Positions 8,280 to 17,177 of a stretch of 64,000 nt of DNA are shown here, in pieces. The DNA comes from Pseudomonas uvaldensis (lineage in GTDB: Bacteria > Pseudomonadota > Gammaproteobacteria > Pseudomonadales > Pseudomonadaceae), in assembly GCF_021271205.1 (NCBI RefSeq), contig NZ_JAIWKS010000003.1, forward strand, positions 372,001-436,000. The letters run 5' to 3'. Each line of letters starts with the position of its first letter. Position 1 is the stretch's first letter. The notes under the pieces are model-generated. The model saw nothing but the letters and a program-made list of their open reading frames with translations, was not told the DNA's origin and did no database searches. A program made the position numbers and the translations under genes.

Positions 8280-9521
8280 TCAGGCGACGCTTGGCACCGA
8301 CCCGTTATGCCACATCAGCACCTGGCTGACACGATTGTCCACAGTTTCGATGATTTCCAGCCGGTAGCGACCGATCTTCAGGCATACCGGGCTTTCGGGG
8401 ATGGTTTCCAGCGCTTCGGTCACCAGCCCGTTAAGTGTCTTGGGACCGTCGCAGGGTAAGTGCCAACCGAGGGCTCTGTTCAATTCACGGATCGACGCCG
8501 CGCCATCGATCATCAGACGCCCATCGGGCTGGGGATGAACGTGCGGGTTGTCGAGGTTGTGCTCGTTTTCGAACTCGCCGACGATCTCTTCAAGGATGTC
8601 TTCCAGGGTAACGATGCCCAGCACCTCGCCATATTCATCCACCACCATGCCCAGGCGTCGCTGTTGCTTGTGGAAGTTCAGCAGTTGCAGCTGCAGCGGC
8701 GTGCTTTCGGGTACGAAGTAAGGTTCGTGGCAGGCGGCGAGCAACGCTTCCTTGGTCAGGCTTGCGTCCGCCAGCAAATGGCGGACCTGGCGGGTGTTGA
8801 GCACCGCTTCGACCTGGTTGATGTCACTGTGGAAGACCGGCAACCGGGTTCGACGGTTCAGCAGAAGTTGTTCGATGATTTCCTCGATGGGGTCATCGAG
8901 GTTGATGCCGTCGACTTCGCTGCGGGGCACCAGGATGTCGTTGACGGTGATGTTGTCCAGGGCATGGATGCCGGGAGCCCCGTGGGGGCGTCCTGTGCCA
9001 TGTTCATGTTCCTGTTCGGTACGCGGCGGCGTCGGCATTTCGTCGTCGCTTTGCTGCACGACGACAGCCTTGCGGGAAAAGGGGCGCAGCAGCAATTTGC
9101 TGAGGCCGTCCAACAACCAGGCGAGCGGATAGACCATTTTCAAGGGCACGCCCAGCAAGGCGTTGCCCAGTGCCAGTACCGCATCGGGGTGACGGGTGGC
9201 CAGGATGCGCGGCAGGTAATCGGCAAAGACCAGCAGCATCGCACCGCTGGCGAGCCACGCGACCCACGGGCCGTTTTCCAGCCAGGTGAAAATACCCAGC
9301 AAAGTGCAGATCACCACCGCCAGGGTGCGGCACAGGGTATTGCACAGGATCAGGCTGGTCAGGGGAAAGCTCAGTCTCGCCGACGGTTTATCGCCGGCAC
9401 GCGAAGCCCTGCGTTTGGCCAGCAGGTGCTGCCGGGCAGCTTCGATGGCGGTGAACAGGGCTGACCAGAGGATCAGCACCACCAGTACGGCCAACAGCGG
9501 CCCCGCGGGCAACCTATCCAT
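8280..9521 (-). CDS. CNNM/CorC-type transporter with CBS domains (YfjD-like)
   Basis: 413 residues. Order: N-terminal CNNM (DUF21) membrane domain with three or four transmembrane segments (1-~150), CBS pair (about 190-320, including IVTLEDILEEIVGEF), and C-terminal CorC/HlyC domain. Family members are linked to Mg2+ or Co2+ export and magnesium homeostasis; CBS domains bind adenosine nucleotides. It lies 12 bases after the YpjD-like gene on the same strand, as in other Pseudomonas near ffh. Function in metal transport is by family only. Confidence 0.88.
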   Translation of the reverse strand: MDRLPAGPLLAVLVVLILWSALFTAIEAARQHLLAKRRASRAGDKPSARLSFPLTSLILCNTLCRTLAVVICTLLGIFTWLENGPWVAWLASGAMLLVFADYLPRILATRHPDAVLALGNALLGVPLKMVYPLAWLLDGLSKLLLRPFSRKAVVVQQSDDEMPTPPRTEQEHEHGTGRPHGAPGIHALDNITVNDILVPRSEVDGINLDDPIEEIIEQLLLNRRTRLPVFHSDINQVEAVLNTRQVRHLLADASLTKEALLAACHEPYFVPESTPLQLQLLNFHKQQRRLGMVVDEYGEVLGIVTLEDILEEIVGEFENEHNLDNPHVHPQPDGRLMIDGAASIRELNRALGWHLPCDGPKTLNGLVTEALETIPESPVCLKIGRYRLEIIETVDNRVSQVLMWHNGSVPSVA

Positions 9522-9533
9522 CAGCGCCGTCCG

Positions 9534-10346
9534 TCAGATATGCAGGATGTATTCACGGACCAGTTTGCTGCCGAAATACGCCAGCATCAGCAGGCAGAAA
9601 CCGGCCAGGGTCCAGCGAATGGCTTTATGGCCGCGCCAGCCGAGACGGTTGCGGCCCCAGAGCAGCACGCTGAACACCACCCAGGCCAGGCAGGCCAGCA
9701 GAGTCTTGTGCACCAGGTGCTGGGCGAACAGATTCTCGACGAACAGCCAGCCGGAGATCAGCGACAGCGAGAGCAGGGTCCAGCCGGCCCAGAGGAAACC
9801 GAACAGCAGACTCTCCATGGTCTGCAGGGGCGGGAAATTGCGGATCAGCCCGGACGGATGCTTGTGCTTGAGCTGGTGGTCCTGTACGAGCAACAGCAAG
9901 GCTTGGAACACCGCGATGGTAAATAATCCATAGGCCAGGATCGACAGCAGGATATGAGCCAGGATCCCCGGCTCCTCATCGATGATCTGGACCGTACCCG
10001 ATGGCGCGAACTGCGCCAGCAGCACCGTGGCCAGCCCCAGCGGGAACAGCAGCACGAGCAGGTTTTCCACCGGGATGCGCGAGCAGGCCAGCAGCGTCAG
10101 GCCGATCACGGCCACGGCGATCAGGCTGGCGGCATTGAAAAAGTCCAGGCCCAGGCCGATCGGCGTCATCAGATGGGTATAAAGGCTGGCCGCGTGGCCG
10201 AACACCGCCAACACGCCGAGCGTGACCAGCAGGCGCTTGTTCGCCCTGGCGCCGGAGGCCAGGCGGGTGCCTTGGTAAAGGGTCGCAGCGGCATAAAGGC
10301 AGGCGGCGGCGAGGGAGGCAAGCAAGCTGGGTGACAAGGGGAGCAT
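9534..10346 (-). CDS. Inner-membrane protein of the CcsA/YpjD cytochrome c assembly family
   Basis: 270 residues with about eight transmembrane helices. The region around GILAHILLSILAYGLFTIA and GWTLLSLSLISGWLFV resembles the heme-handling core of CcsA/CcmC-like proteins. The protein is widely conserved next to ffh, yet no cytochrome maturation genes are nearby, so a role in heme export or cytochrome biogenesis is inference. Transcribed away from ffh with about 200 bases between. ATG at 10346 follows AGGA. Confidence 0.8.
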   Translation of the reverse strand: MLPLSPSLLASLAAACLYAAATLYQGTRLASGARANKRLLVTLGVLAVFGHAASLYTHLMTPIGLGLDFFNAASLIAVAVIGLTLLACSRIPVENLLVLLFPLGLATVLLAQFAPSGTVQIIDEEPGILAHILLSILAYGLFTIAVFQALLLLVQDHQLKHKHPSGLIRNFPPLQTMESLLFGFLWAGWTLLSLSLISGWLFVENLFAQHLVHKTLLACLAWVVFSVLLWGRNRLGWRGHKAIRWTLAGFCLLMLAYFGSKLVREYILHI

Positions 10347-10448
10347 AAATCCTGTTAGGCAGGCCCGAAAGTCGCTGAGTTTGGCATAGAACCCATACCG
10401 TACGAAAGACCACCGGAGTCACCAGGTGTACGCCGCACGCTTCTTCGC

Positions 10449-10454
10449 TATAAT
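10449..10454 (+). promoter_or_regulatory. Likely -10 element of ffh
   Basis: A perfect TATAAT about 100 bases before the ffh ATG, in the gap between divergent genes. No good -35 hexamer sits 16-18 bases upstream, so this is a tentative sigma-70 promoter. Confidence 0.45.
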
Positions 10455-10549
10455 CCGCGACCTGCCCACGCCGCAGGCTCGCCGAGCACATTTTTTCACG
10501 GTCTGGGCCGCCATTATCCCGGCCTCATCCGGGCCTGAAAGGATCGCGC

Positions 10550-11926
10550 ATGTTTGAAAACCTAACCGACCGTCTCTCGCAGACGCTGCGCCATGTCACC
10601 GGCAAGGCGAAACTGACCGAGGACAACATCAAAGACACCCTGCGCGAAGTGCGCATGGCGTTGCTTGAGGCCGACGTCGCCCTGCCAGTGGTCAAGGACT
10701 TCGTCAATTCGGTCAAGGAACGCGCCGTCGGCACCGAGGTGTCACGCAGCCTGACGCCGGGCCAGGCGTTCGTGAAGATCGTCCAGGCTGAACTCGAAAG
10801 CCTGATGGGTGCTGCCAACGAAGACCTTAACCTGAGCGCCGTGCCGCCAGCGGTGGTGTTGATGGCCGGCCTGCAGGGCGCGGGCAAGACCACCACTGCC
10901 GGCAAGCTGGCGCGCCTGCTCAAGGAGCGCAAGAAGAAGTCAGTGATGGTGGTGTCGGCGGACGTTTATCGTCCGGCGGCGATCAAGCAGCTGGAAACCC
11001 TGGCCAACGACATCGGCGTGACGTTCTTCCCGTCCGACCTGAGCCAGAAGCCGGTGGACATCGCCCAGGCGGCTATCAAGGAAGCGAAGCTCAAGTTCAT
11101 CGACGTGGTCATCGTCGATACCGCCGGTCGCCTGCACATCGATGAAGAGATGATGGGCGAGATCAAGGCACTGCACGCCGCGGTCAATCCGGTGGAAACC
11201 CTCTTCGTGGTCGACGCCATGACCGGCCAGGATGCGGCCAACACCGCCAAGGCCTTCGGCGATGCGCTGCCACTCACCGGTGTGATCCTGACCAAGGTTG
11301 ACGGTGACGCCCGTGGCGGTGCCGCGCTGTCGGTGCGCGCCATCACCGGCAAACCGATCAAGTTCATCGGTATGGGCGAGAAGAGCGAAGCGCTCGAACC
11401 GTTCCACCCCGAGCGTATCGCGTCGCGCATCCTGGGCATGGGCGACGTGCTCAGCCTGATCGAGCAGGCCGAACAGACCCTCGACAAGGAAAAGGCCGAC
11501 AAACTGGCCAAGAAGCTGAAGAAGGGCAAGGGCTTCGACCTCGAGGATTTCCGCGACCAGCTGCAACAAATGAAGAACATGGGCGGCCTCGGCGGCCTCA
11601 TGGACAAGCTGCCGAGCATCGGTGGCGTGAACCTGGCGCAGATGGGCAACGCCCAGAGCGCGGCCGAAAAGCAGTTCAAACAGATGGAAGCCATCATCAA
11701 CTCCATGACCCCGGCCGAGCGCCGCGACCCTGACTTGATCAGCGGCTCGCGCAAGCGTCGGATCGCCATGGGCTCCGGTACCCAGGTGCAGGATATCGGT
11801 CGCTTGATCAAGCAGCACAAGCAGATGCAGAAGATGATGAAGAAATTCTCCGCCAAGGGCGGGATGGCCAAGATGATGCGCGGCATGGGCGGTATGTTGC
11901 CCGGCGGCGGCATGCCCAAGCTGTAA
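10550..11926 (+). CDS. ffh: Signal recognition particle protein Ffh
   Basis: 458 residues, full length. N domain (1-~90), GTPase G domain with P-loop GLQGAGKTT near residue 107, DTAGR (about 190) and TKVDGD (about 247), then the methionine-rich M domain ending in GGMAKMMRGMGGMLPGGGMPKL-like repeats, which binds 4.5S RNA and signal sequences. It delivers inner-membrane proteins co-translationally through FtsY to SecYEG. The ATG at 10550 is supported by the MFENLTDRLSQTLR N-terminus. The gene precedes rpsP-rimM-trmD-rplS, the usual Pseudomonas order. Confidence 0.98.
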   Translation: MFENLTDRLSQTLRHVTGKAKLTEDNIKDTLREVRMALLEADVALPVVKDFVNSVKERAVGTEVSRSLTPGQAFVKIVQAELESLMGAANEDLNLSAVPPAVVLMAGLQGAGKTTTAGKLARLLKERKKKSVMVVSADVYRPAAIKQLETLANDIGVTFFPSDLSQKPVDIAQAAIKEAKLKFIDVVIVDTAGRLHIDEEMMGEIKALHAAVNPVETLFVVDAMTGQDAANTAKAFGDALPLTGVILTKVDGDARGGAALSVRAITGKPIKFIGMGEKSEALEPFHPERIASRILGMGDVLSLIEQAEQTLDKEKADKLAKKLKKGKGFDLEDFRDQLQQMKNMGGLGGLMDKLPSIGGVNLAQMGNAQSAAEKQFKQMEAIINSMTPAERRDPDLISGSRKRRIAMGSGTQVQDIGRLIKQHKQMQKMMKKFSAKGGMAKMMRGMGGMLPGGGMPKL

Positions 11927-11937
11927 CCAATCCCAGG

Positions 11938-11957
11938 CGCCGGCAATCCTGCCGGCG
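11938..11957 (+). terminator. Weak terminator-like hairpin after ffh
   Basis: CGCCGGC-AATCCT-GCCGGCG, a perfect 7-bp stem a dozen bases after the ffh stop, followed by TTGCCCGC rather than a T-run. It may attenuate or mark the ffh mRNA end before the separate rpsP promoter. Confidence 0.4.
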
Positions 11958-12056
11958 TTGCCCGCGGGGACGCGGGATCTCCAGCGGACCCGTCTCCGGC
12001 GGGCGCTGAACGTGGCAGATCTGAATGGCAGGCCGGCACTCGCCGGAAAAAGTCAT

Positions 12057-12084
12057 TTGCAAAAGTCTGGATATTCCTTAGAAT
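12057..12084 (+). promoter_or_regulatory. Sigma-70 promoter of the rpsP operon
   Basis: TTGCAA, 16 bases, TAGAAT. It lies 73 bases before the rpsP ATG and is followed by GC-rich CGGCCTTTCGGGC as often seen at start sites of stringently controlled ribosomal operons. The resulting leader would be about 65 bases. Confidence 0.65.
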
Positions 12085-12156
12085 ATGCGGCCTTTCGGGC
12101 ACCCATGCCCGCTGTGCATTTAGATTTGCAGCACCGACTACAGGAACGATGTTCAC

Positions 12157-12408
12157 ATGCTAACAATCCGTCTTGCCCTTGGCGGCTCCAAAAAGCGCCC
12201 GTTTTACCACCTGACCGTAACCGACAGCCGCAACCCGCGTGACGGTTCCCACAAAGAGCAGGTTGGTTTCTTCAACCCTATCGCCCGTGGTCAGGAAGTT
12301 CGTCTGTCCGTGAACCAAGAGCGCGTTGCCTACTGGCTGAGCGTTGGTGCACAACCTTCTGAGCGTGTTGCTCAGTTGTTGAAGGAATCGGCTAAGGCTG
12401 CGGCCTGA
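12157..12408 (+). CDS. rpsP: 30S ribosomal protein bS16
   Basis: 83 residues: [21 protein letters not shown] is the unmistakable S16 N-terminus, followed by SRNPRDG and the GFFNP segment. A primary 16S rRNA binder needed for 30S assembly. First gene of rpsP-rimM-trmD-rplS, with a clear sigma-70 promoter upstream and a 5-base gap to rimM. Confidence 0.98.
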   Translation: MLTIRLALGGSKKRPFYHLTVTDSRNPRDGSHKEQVGFFNPIARGQEVRLSVNQERVAYWLSVGAQPSERVAQLLKESAKAAA

Positions 12409-12413
12409 GCAAT

Positions 12414-12950
12414 ATGAACGCGACGCCAAAAGATGCTGATGATCTGATCGTTGTCGGCAAAATCTATTCTGTACATGGCGTTCGCGGCGAAGTGAAGGTT
12501 TATTCCTTTACTGATCCGATCAAGAACCTGTTGAACTACAAGGCCTGGACGCTCAAGCGCGAAGGCAGCGTGAAACAGGTTGAGCTGGTCAGCGGACGCG
12601 GGAACGACAAGTTCCTGGTCGCGAAGCTCAAGGGTCTCGATGATCGCGAAGAAGCACGTCTTCTGGCCGGTTATGAGATCTGCGTGCCGCGCAACCTGTT
12701 CCCTGAACTGACCGACGGCGAGTACTACTGGTACCAGCTGGTGGGTCTGAAGGTCATCGACCAACTCGGGCAACTGCTCGGGAAAATCGATCACCTGCTC
12801 GAGACCGGTTCGAACGATGTCATGGTGGTAAAACCGTGCGTCGGCAGCCTGGATGATCGCGAGCGCCTGTTGCCCTATACCGGGCAGTGCGTGTTGGCCG
12901 TCGACCTGGAGGCAGGCGAGATGAAGGTGGAATGGGATGCGGATTTCTGA
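12414..12950 (+). CDS. rimM: Ribosome maturation factor RimM
   Basis: 178 residues. Two beta-barrel parts: the N-terminal RimM domain starting at [27 protein letters not shown] and the C-terminal PRC-barrel with [13 protein letters not shown]. It acts in 30S head assembly and binds uS19, in line with its place behind rpsP. Its last 19 bases overlap the trmD start. Confidence 0.97.
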   Translation: MNATPKDADDLIVVGKIYSVHGVRGEVKVYSFTDPIKNLLNYKAWTLKREGSVKQVELVSGRGNDKFLVAKLKGLDDREEARLLAGYEICVPRNLFPELTDGEYYWYQLVGLKVIDQLGQLLGKIDHLLETGSNDVMVVKPCVGSLDDRERLLPYTGQCVLAVDLEAGEMKVEWDADF

Positions 12951-13741
12951 ACGTGGCTAATTTGCGCGTTGAAGTCATCACGCTGTTTCCCGAGATGTTT
13001 TCCGCCATCAGCGAGTACGGCATAACCAGCCGCGCGGTGAAACAGGAGCTCTTGCAGCTGACCTGTTGGAATCCGCGGGACTACACCACGGATCGGCATC
13101 ACACTGTGGACGATCGCCCGTTTGGCGGTGGTCCGGGCATGGTGATGAAGATCAAGCCCCTGGAAGATGCACTGGTTCAGGCCAGGGCGGCAGCCGGGGA
13201 GGGTGCGAAGGTGATCTACCTGTCGCCCCAAGGCCGTCAGCTGACTCAGTCGGCGGTACGCGAACTGGCGAATTCGGATGCATTGATCCTGATTGCCGGT
13301 CGTTATGAAGGCATTGACGAGCGTTTCATTGAAGCTCATGTCGATGAAGAGTGGTCGATTGGTGACTATGTACTGTCTGGCGGCGAGCTGCCGGCGATGG
13401 TCCTGATCGATGCGGTTACACGACTGCTGCCTGGAGCTTTAGGGCATGCGGATTCCGCTGAGGAAGATTCCTTTACGGATGGTCTGCTGGATTGCCCGCA
13501 TTACACCCGACCGGAGGTGTATGCGGATCAGCGTGTTCCCGACGTGTTGCTGAGTGGCAACCACGCGCACATCCGGCGTTGGCGTTTACAGCAGTCCCTT
13601 GGTCGGACCTGGGAACGACGCGCCGATCTTCTGGAAAGCCGCTCGCTTTCTGGAGAAGAGAAGAAGCTGCTCGAGGAATATATCCACGAGCGGGACGATA
13701 GTTCACAACGTATCGATGGTAAGTCCAAAGACTTGCCTTAG
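12932..13741 (+). CDS. trmD: tRNA (guanine-N1-)-methyltransferase TrmD
   Basis: 269 residues from the ATG at 12932 ([20 protein letters not shown]), chosen because AAGG lies four bases upstream; a GTG at 12953 lacks a ribosome site. TrmD methylates G37 in tRNAs with G36, preventing +1 frameshifts. The SPOUT trefoil knot residues are clear: [15 protein letters not shown] and [14 protein letters not shown], plus [14 protein letters not shown] near the N-terminus. Overlaps rimM by 19 bases in another frame and is followed by rplS after 9 bases. Confidence 0.97.
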   Translation: MGCGFLNVANLRVEVITLFPEMFSAISEYGITSRAVKQELLQLTCWNPRDYTTDRHHTVDDRPFGGGPGMVMKIKPLEDALVQARAAAGEGAKVIYLSPQGRQLTQSAVRELANSDALILIAGRYEGIDERFIEAHVDEEWSIGDYVLSGGELPAMVLIDAVTRLLPGALGHADSAEEDSFTDGLLDCPHYTRPEVYADQRVPDVLLSGNHAHIRRWRLQQSLGRTWERRADLLESRSLSGEEKKLLEEYIHERDDSSQRIDGKSKDLP

Positions 13742-13750
13742 GAGCACAGC

Positions 13751-14101
13751 ATGACCAACAAAATCATTCTTGCACTCGAAGCAGAGCAGATGACCAAAGA
13801 AATCCCTACCTTTGCCCCAGGCGACACCATCGTCGTCCAGGTGAAAGTGAAGGAAGGTGACCGTTCCCGTCTGCAGGCATTCGAAGGCGTCGTTATCGCC
13901 AAGCGCAACCGTGGCGTGAACAGTGCTTTCACCGTTCGTAAAATCTCCAACGGTGTTGGTGTAGAGCGTACTTTCCAGACCTACAGCCCGCAAATCGACA
14001 GCATGGCTGTCAAGCGTCGCGGTGACGTGCGTAAAGCCAAGCTGTACTACCTGCGCGACCTGTCCGGTAAAGCAGCACGCATCAAGGAAAAACTGGCTTA
14101 A
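13751..14101 (+). CDS. rplS: 50S ribosomal protein bL19
   Basis: 116 residues with the L19 core [29 protein letters not shown] and [14 protein letters not shown]. It sits at the 30S-50S interface. Last gene of the rpsP operon, preceded by GGAG and followed by a strong intrinsic terminator. Confidence 0.98.
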
Positions 14102-14116
14102 GTCCAGCGTCCGATG

Positions 14117-14147
14117 CAAAAAAAGCAGCCTGCGGGCTGCTTTTTTG
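14117..14147 (+). terminator. Intrinsic terminator of the rpsP-rplS operon
   Basis: GCAGCC-TGCG-GGCTGC stem-loop with seven A before and TTTTTTG after; it can work in both directions, though no gene converges here. Confidence 0.9.
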
Positions 14148-14233
14148 TTGCCTGGAGTTTGGTCTTTGAGCACCCTGCATACTTTCGCTTTCCATTCCGG
14201 TGCGTGCGCGCCACCAGTCCTTCATGAGTGTCT

Positions 14234-15130
14234 ATGCCTGCGATCGATCATCCCCTGATAGACCAGTTTCTCGATGCCCTTTGGCTGGAAAAGGGCTTGT
14301 CGGATAACACCCGAGGTGCCTATCGCAGCGACCTGGCGTTGTTCAATGGCTGGTTGCAGGAAAGAAACCTGGAGCTGGCCCATGCCGGGCGGGAGTTGAT
14401 CCTCGATCATTTGTCGTGGCGCCTGGAGCAAAACTACAAACCCCGCTCGACCGCACGATTTCTCTCCGGCCTGCGTGGGTTCTATCGCTACCTGCTGCGG
14501 GAAAAGCTCATCGCGGTCGACCCGACCCTGCGGGTGGAAATGCCGCAATTGGGGCGTCCGCTGCCTAAATCCTTGTCCGAAGCCGACGTGGAGGCCCTGC
14601 TGGCGGCACCGGATCTCAGCGAAGCCATCGGCCAGCGTGATCGGGCCATGCTAGAGGTGTTATATGCCTGTGGCCTGCGGGTCACCGAGCTGGTCAGCCT
14701 TACCCTGGAACAGGTCAACTTGCGCCAGGGGGTGCTGCGGGTGATGGGCAAGGGCAGCAAGGAGCGCCTGGTGCCGATGGGTGAAGAGGCGATTGTATGG
14801 GTGGAGCGTTACCTGCGTGATGGCCGCAATGAGCTGCTGGCCGGGCGCCCCAGCGATGTCTTGTTCCCCAGCCGTAACGGCGAGCAGATGACCCGCCAGA
14901 CGTTCTGGCACCGTATCAAGCACCAAGCCAAAGTGGCCGGGATCGGCAAGTCCCTTTCGCCCCATACCCTGCGTCATGCTTTCGCCACGCATCTGCTCAA
15001 CCACGGTGCCGACCTGCGGGTGGTGCAGATGCTGTTGGGTCATAGCGACCTGTCCACTACCCAGATCTACACCCATGTCGCCCGGGCGCGGCTGCAGGAC
15101 CTGCACGCGAAGCATCATCCGCGTGGCTGA
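14234..15130 (+). CDS. xerD: Site-specific tyrosine recombinase XerD
   Basis: 298 residues from the ATG at 14234; a GTG two codons upstream is an alternative, and neither has a strong ribosome site. With XerC it resolves chromosome dimers at dif. N-terminal SAM-like core-binding domain (about 5-90), catalytic domain with Arg in [39 protein letters not shown] with the nucleophile Tyr. The gene is intact and ends in HAKHHPRG as in other Pseudomonas. A second copy of its last ~165 bases lies 1.1 kb downstream, beyond a lectin gene; normally dsbC follows directly. Confidence 0.97.
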   Translation: MPAIDHPLIDQFLDALWLEKGLSDNTRGAYRSDLALFNGWLQERNLELAHAGRELILDHLSWRLEQNYKPRSTARFLSGLRGFYRYLLREKLIAVDPTLRVEMPQLGRPLPKSLSEADVEALLAAPDLSEAIGQRDRAMLEVLYACGLRVTELVSLTLEQVNLRQGVLRVMGKGSKERLVPMGEEAIVWVERYLRDGRNELLAGRPSDVLFPSRNGEQMTRQTFWHRIKHQAKVAGIGKSLSPHTLRHAFATHLLNHGADLRVVQMLLGHSDLSTTQIYTHVARARLQDLHAKHHPRG

Positions 15131-15425
15131 AGCTGTTGTTACACAAGCTTACTTTGAGTGGGCGATCACACGCTCTGTCGAATTGGTGGGTTACCAAACG
15201 GTTATTAAGTGAAGTTGCCGTATTCCAAGAACTCATCTCGCTATTCGTAATTCATCTATGGGCCTGTAAGTTCTGACAGTAGACCGGTTCGGCAAGACTG
15301 GTAAAAATATTCAGCAACGGCTCTATAAATATGTTTCCCCCGGTATTGAACACTGCGTGGGGCCACTTCGGGAGAGGGTGGCTCGGGGAGGGCCCCTGCC
15401 ACACGACGACCTCAGGAGATTTATC
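15131..15425. other. AT-richer gap between xerD and the lectin gene
   Basis: Holds no convincing gene. Composition shifts to AT-rich right after the xerD stop. TATAAA at 15324-15329 could be part of a promoter for the lectin gene. Near the end, GGGGCCAC at 15360 and GGGCCCC near 15390 can pair with nearby GTGGCT and each other to form stem-loops just before the lectin ribosome site. Confidence 0.5.
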
Positions 15426-15944
15426 ATGCGAGATAAAACCGCTCAGGATAACGATGAAGCCTCTGAACGGAAATACGGCGATGACCAGAAGCCTGAGGCA
15501 AAAGTAACAGTAGAGGGGCTTTATAAAATTGCGACAAATTTAAATCACGGCCTTACTATCCAAATGGATACGAATAGTATGGCCGAGCCACGGATAATCA
15601 CTCTATGGCCTGACAATAATACACTTCAGAATTTATGGCGTATTACATACGAAGCCGAGTACAGCGCACACATAATTACAAATCAACATAATGTAAGGGA
15701 GCGATCTCTCTTTGTGGCTGATGAGTATGATGTATTTGCAGCAGTACGCCCAATTCTTTTCCGGCCACAACATTTTTGGGATTTTGATACGGCTGGCTCT
15801 GGCTTGTACGTTATTAAAAATCAATATAATGGCCGCGTTCTGGATGTCCGTGGTTCCAATACAGGAATTGGTACGCGTATTATCGCCTGGCCCTATAAGG
15901 GAACGACAAATCAGGTATTTAAATTAGTACGAATAGGAAGTTAA
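15426..15944 (+). CDS. Ricin-type beta-trefoil lectin domain protein
   Basis: 172 residues from the ATG at 15426, with AGGAG seven bases upstream. After a charged ~30-residue N-terminus without signal peptide, three sequence repeats are visible, each ending in a QxW-like element: QNLWRITYE, QHFWDFDTA and NQVFKLVRI. The third repeat (GLYVIKNQYNGRVLDVRGSN) is the best match to the ricin B pattern. It is therefore a stand-alone sugar-binding trefoil with no attached toxin or enzyme domain. AT-rich codon use differs sharply from neighbours, and it sits between xerD and a displaced xerD 3' fragment, so it was probably acquired. The ligand and role are unknown. Confidence 0.75.
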   Translation: MRDKTAQDNDEASERKYGDDQKPEAKVTVEGLYKIATNLNHGLTIQMDTNSMAEPRIITLWPDNNTLQNLWRITYEAEYSAHIITNQHNVRERSLFVADEYDVFAAVRPILFRPQHFWDFDTAGSGLYVIKNQYNGRVLDVRGSNTGIGTRIIAWPYKGTTNQVFKLVRIGS

Positions 15945-16067
15945 GTGCGAAAGGTAACATTGCTTTCGTTAGCGATCACAATAGCGACGCAGAGCTTCGG
16001 CGTGATAGCTCTGGTCGCCGGCAATCGCTGGCAGCGTGTATGGGGCGGCCGCGCAGGGGACCCATAA
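15945..16067 (+). CDS. Possible small hydrophobic ORF or truncated gene start
   Basis: A 40-codon frame opening with GTG immediately after the lectin stop, with AGGA six to seven bases upstream inside the lectin gene. It begins [20 protein letters not shown], like a signal peptide or single membrane segment, and ends in a Trp/Arg-rich stretch. The stop is formed right where clear xerD homology begins (16066), so it may be the front of a longer gene cut off by the recombination junction. No family recognised; it could also be chance. Confidence 0.3.
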   Translation: MRKVTLLSLAITIATQSFGVIALVAGNRWQRVWGGRAGDP

Positions 16068-16230
16068 ATCCCTCTCGGCCCACCCCTTGCGCCATGCCTT
16101 CGCCACGCACCTGCTCAACCACGGCGCCGATCTGCACATGGTGCAGATGTTGCTCGGCCATAGCGACCTGTCCACTACTCAGATCTACACCCGTGTCGCC
16201 CGGGCGCGGTTGCAGGATCTGCACGCCAAG
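16066..16230 (+). pseudogene. Displaced 3' fragment of xerD
   Basis: Ungapped match to xerD 14948-15112: by hand count 142 of 165 bases agree (86%), and 17 of the 23 differences are silent. It encodes [17 protein letters not shown] to LQDLHAK and keeps the HxxR, GH and Tyr catalytic positions but lacks the N-terminal domain and first catalytic Arg. Weak similarity may reach back to about 16028. After HAK it diverges and lacks the xerD end. The mostly silent divergence says it evolved as a working xerD in another lineage before ending up here. Confidence 0.85.
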
Positions 16231-16445
16231 AGCTGTGAGAGCTTTTGCTGCCTTGAAAAAGAATGGCTAAATAAATCACCCAAGACAGTTGCTCCCACAG
16301 TAAAGCGCTCGCCAATGCCTTGTATCACCGGCATTCGGTCACGCCAGCCTTATGTGGTAGGCTTGGGCGGTTTGCACAGTGGGCGGCTGGGACCCGATTT
16401 TGCCTTGGCGTTCCCCCGTCCCATTTGTTCGCCTCAGGAGTCCTC
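16231..16445. other. Gap between xerD fragment and dsbC
   Basis: No gene seen. GGTGATTTATTTAGCC-type AT-rich sequence gives way after about 16300 to normal GC content, suggesting the ancestral xerD-dsbC spacer resumes there. The dsbC ribosome site AGGAG lies at 16436-16440. Confidence 0.5.
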
Positions 16446-17177
16446 ATGCGCTTGATCCATATGTTCACCGCTGCCGCCCTTGCGCTGGCCAGCACCTTCG
16501 CTATCGCCGACGATGCGGCCGACAAGGCTATTCGCAAGAGCCTGGAGAACCTTGAGCTCGAAGTACCGATCGAAGCCATCTCCGCCAGCCCCATGTCCGG
16601 CCTGTATGAGGTCAAGCTCAAGGGCAGTCGTGTGCTCTACGCCAGCGCCGACGGTCAGTACATCGTTCAGGGCAACCTGTTCGAGCTCAAGGACGGCAAG
16701 CCGGTCAATCTGACGGAGCTCACCGAGCGCCAGGGCATTTCCAAGCTGATCAACGGCATCCCGGTGGCCGAAACCGTGGTGTATCCGGCAGTGGGCGAGA
16801 CCAAGTCCCACATCACCGTGTTCACCGACACCACTTGCCCGTATTGCCACAAGCTGCACGCCGAAGTACCGGAGTTGAACAAGCGTGGCATTGAAGTGCG
16901 CTATGTCGCGTTTCCGCGCCAGGGCCTGGGGTCGCCAGGCGATGAGCAGTTGCAGGCGGTATGGTGTTCCAAGGACAAGAAAGCGGCCATGGACAAGATG
17001 GTCGATGGCAAGGAGATCAAGTCCGCCAAATGCGAAAACCCGGTCTCCAAGCAGTTTGCACTCGGTCAGTCAATAGGTGTGAACGGTACACCGGCAATTG
17101 TTTTGGCCGACGGTCAGGTAATTCCGGGCTACCAGCCGGCGCCACAAGTCGCCAAACTGGCTCTTGGCGCGAAATGA
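16446..17177 (+). CDS. dsbC: Thiol:disulfide interchange protein DsbC
   Basis: 243 residues from the ATG at 16446, five bases after AGGAG; the open frame upstream is not part of the protein. Signal peptide (about 1-21, ending FAIA), N-terminal dimerisation domain (to about 80), then a thioredoxin-fold with the active site CPYC near residue 135 and the cis-Pro loop GTPAIV near the C-terminus. It isomerises wrong disulfides in periplasmic proteins and is kept reduced by DsbD. A second Cys pair (WCSKDK, AKCENP) matches the structural disulfide of the family. Precedes hom. Confidence 0.96.
   Translation: MRLIHMFTAAALALASTFAIADDAADKAIRKSLENLELEVPIEAISASPMSGLYEVKLKGSRVLYASADGQYIVQGNLFELKDGKPVNLTELTERQGISKLINGIPVAETVVYPAVGETKSHITVFTDTTCPYCHKLHAEVPELNKRGIEVRYVAFPRQGLGSPGDEQLQAVWCSKDKKAAMDKMVDGKEIKSAKCENPVSKQFALGQSIGVNGTPAIVLADGQVIPGYQPAPQVAKLALGAK

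Noticed and set aside
16036..16455. The frame through the xerD fragment as a functional short recombinase
   Set aside because: It lacks the DNA-binding domain and first catalytic Arg and runs into unrelated sequence after the homology ends.
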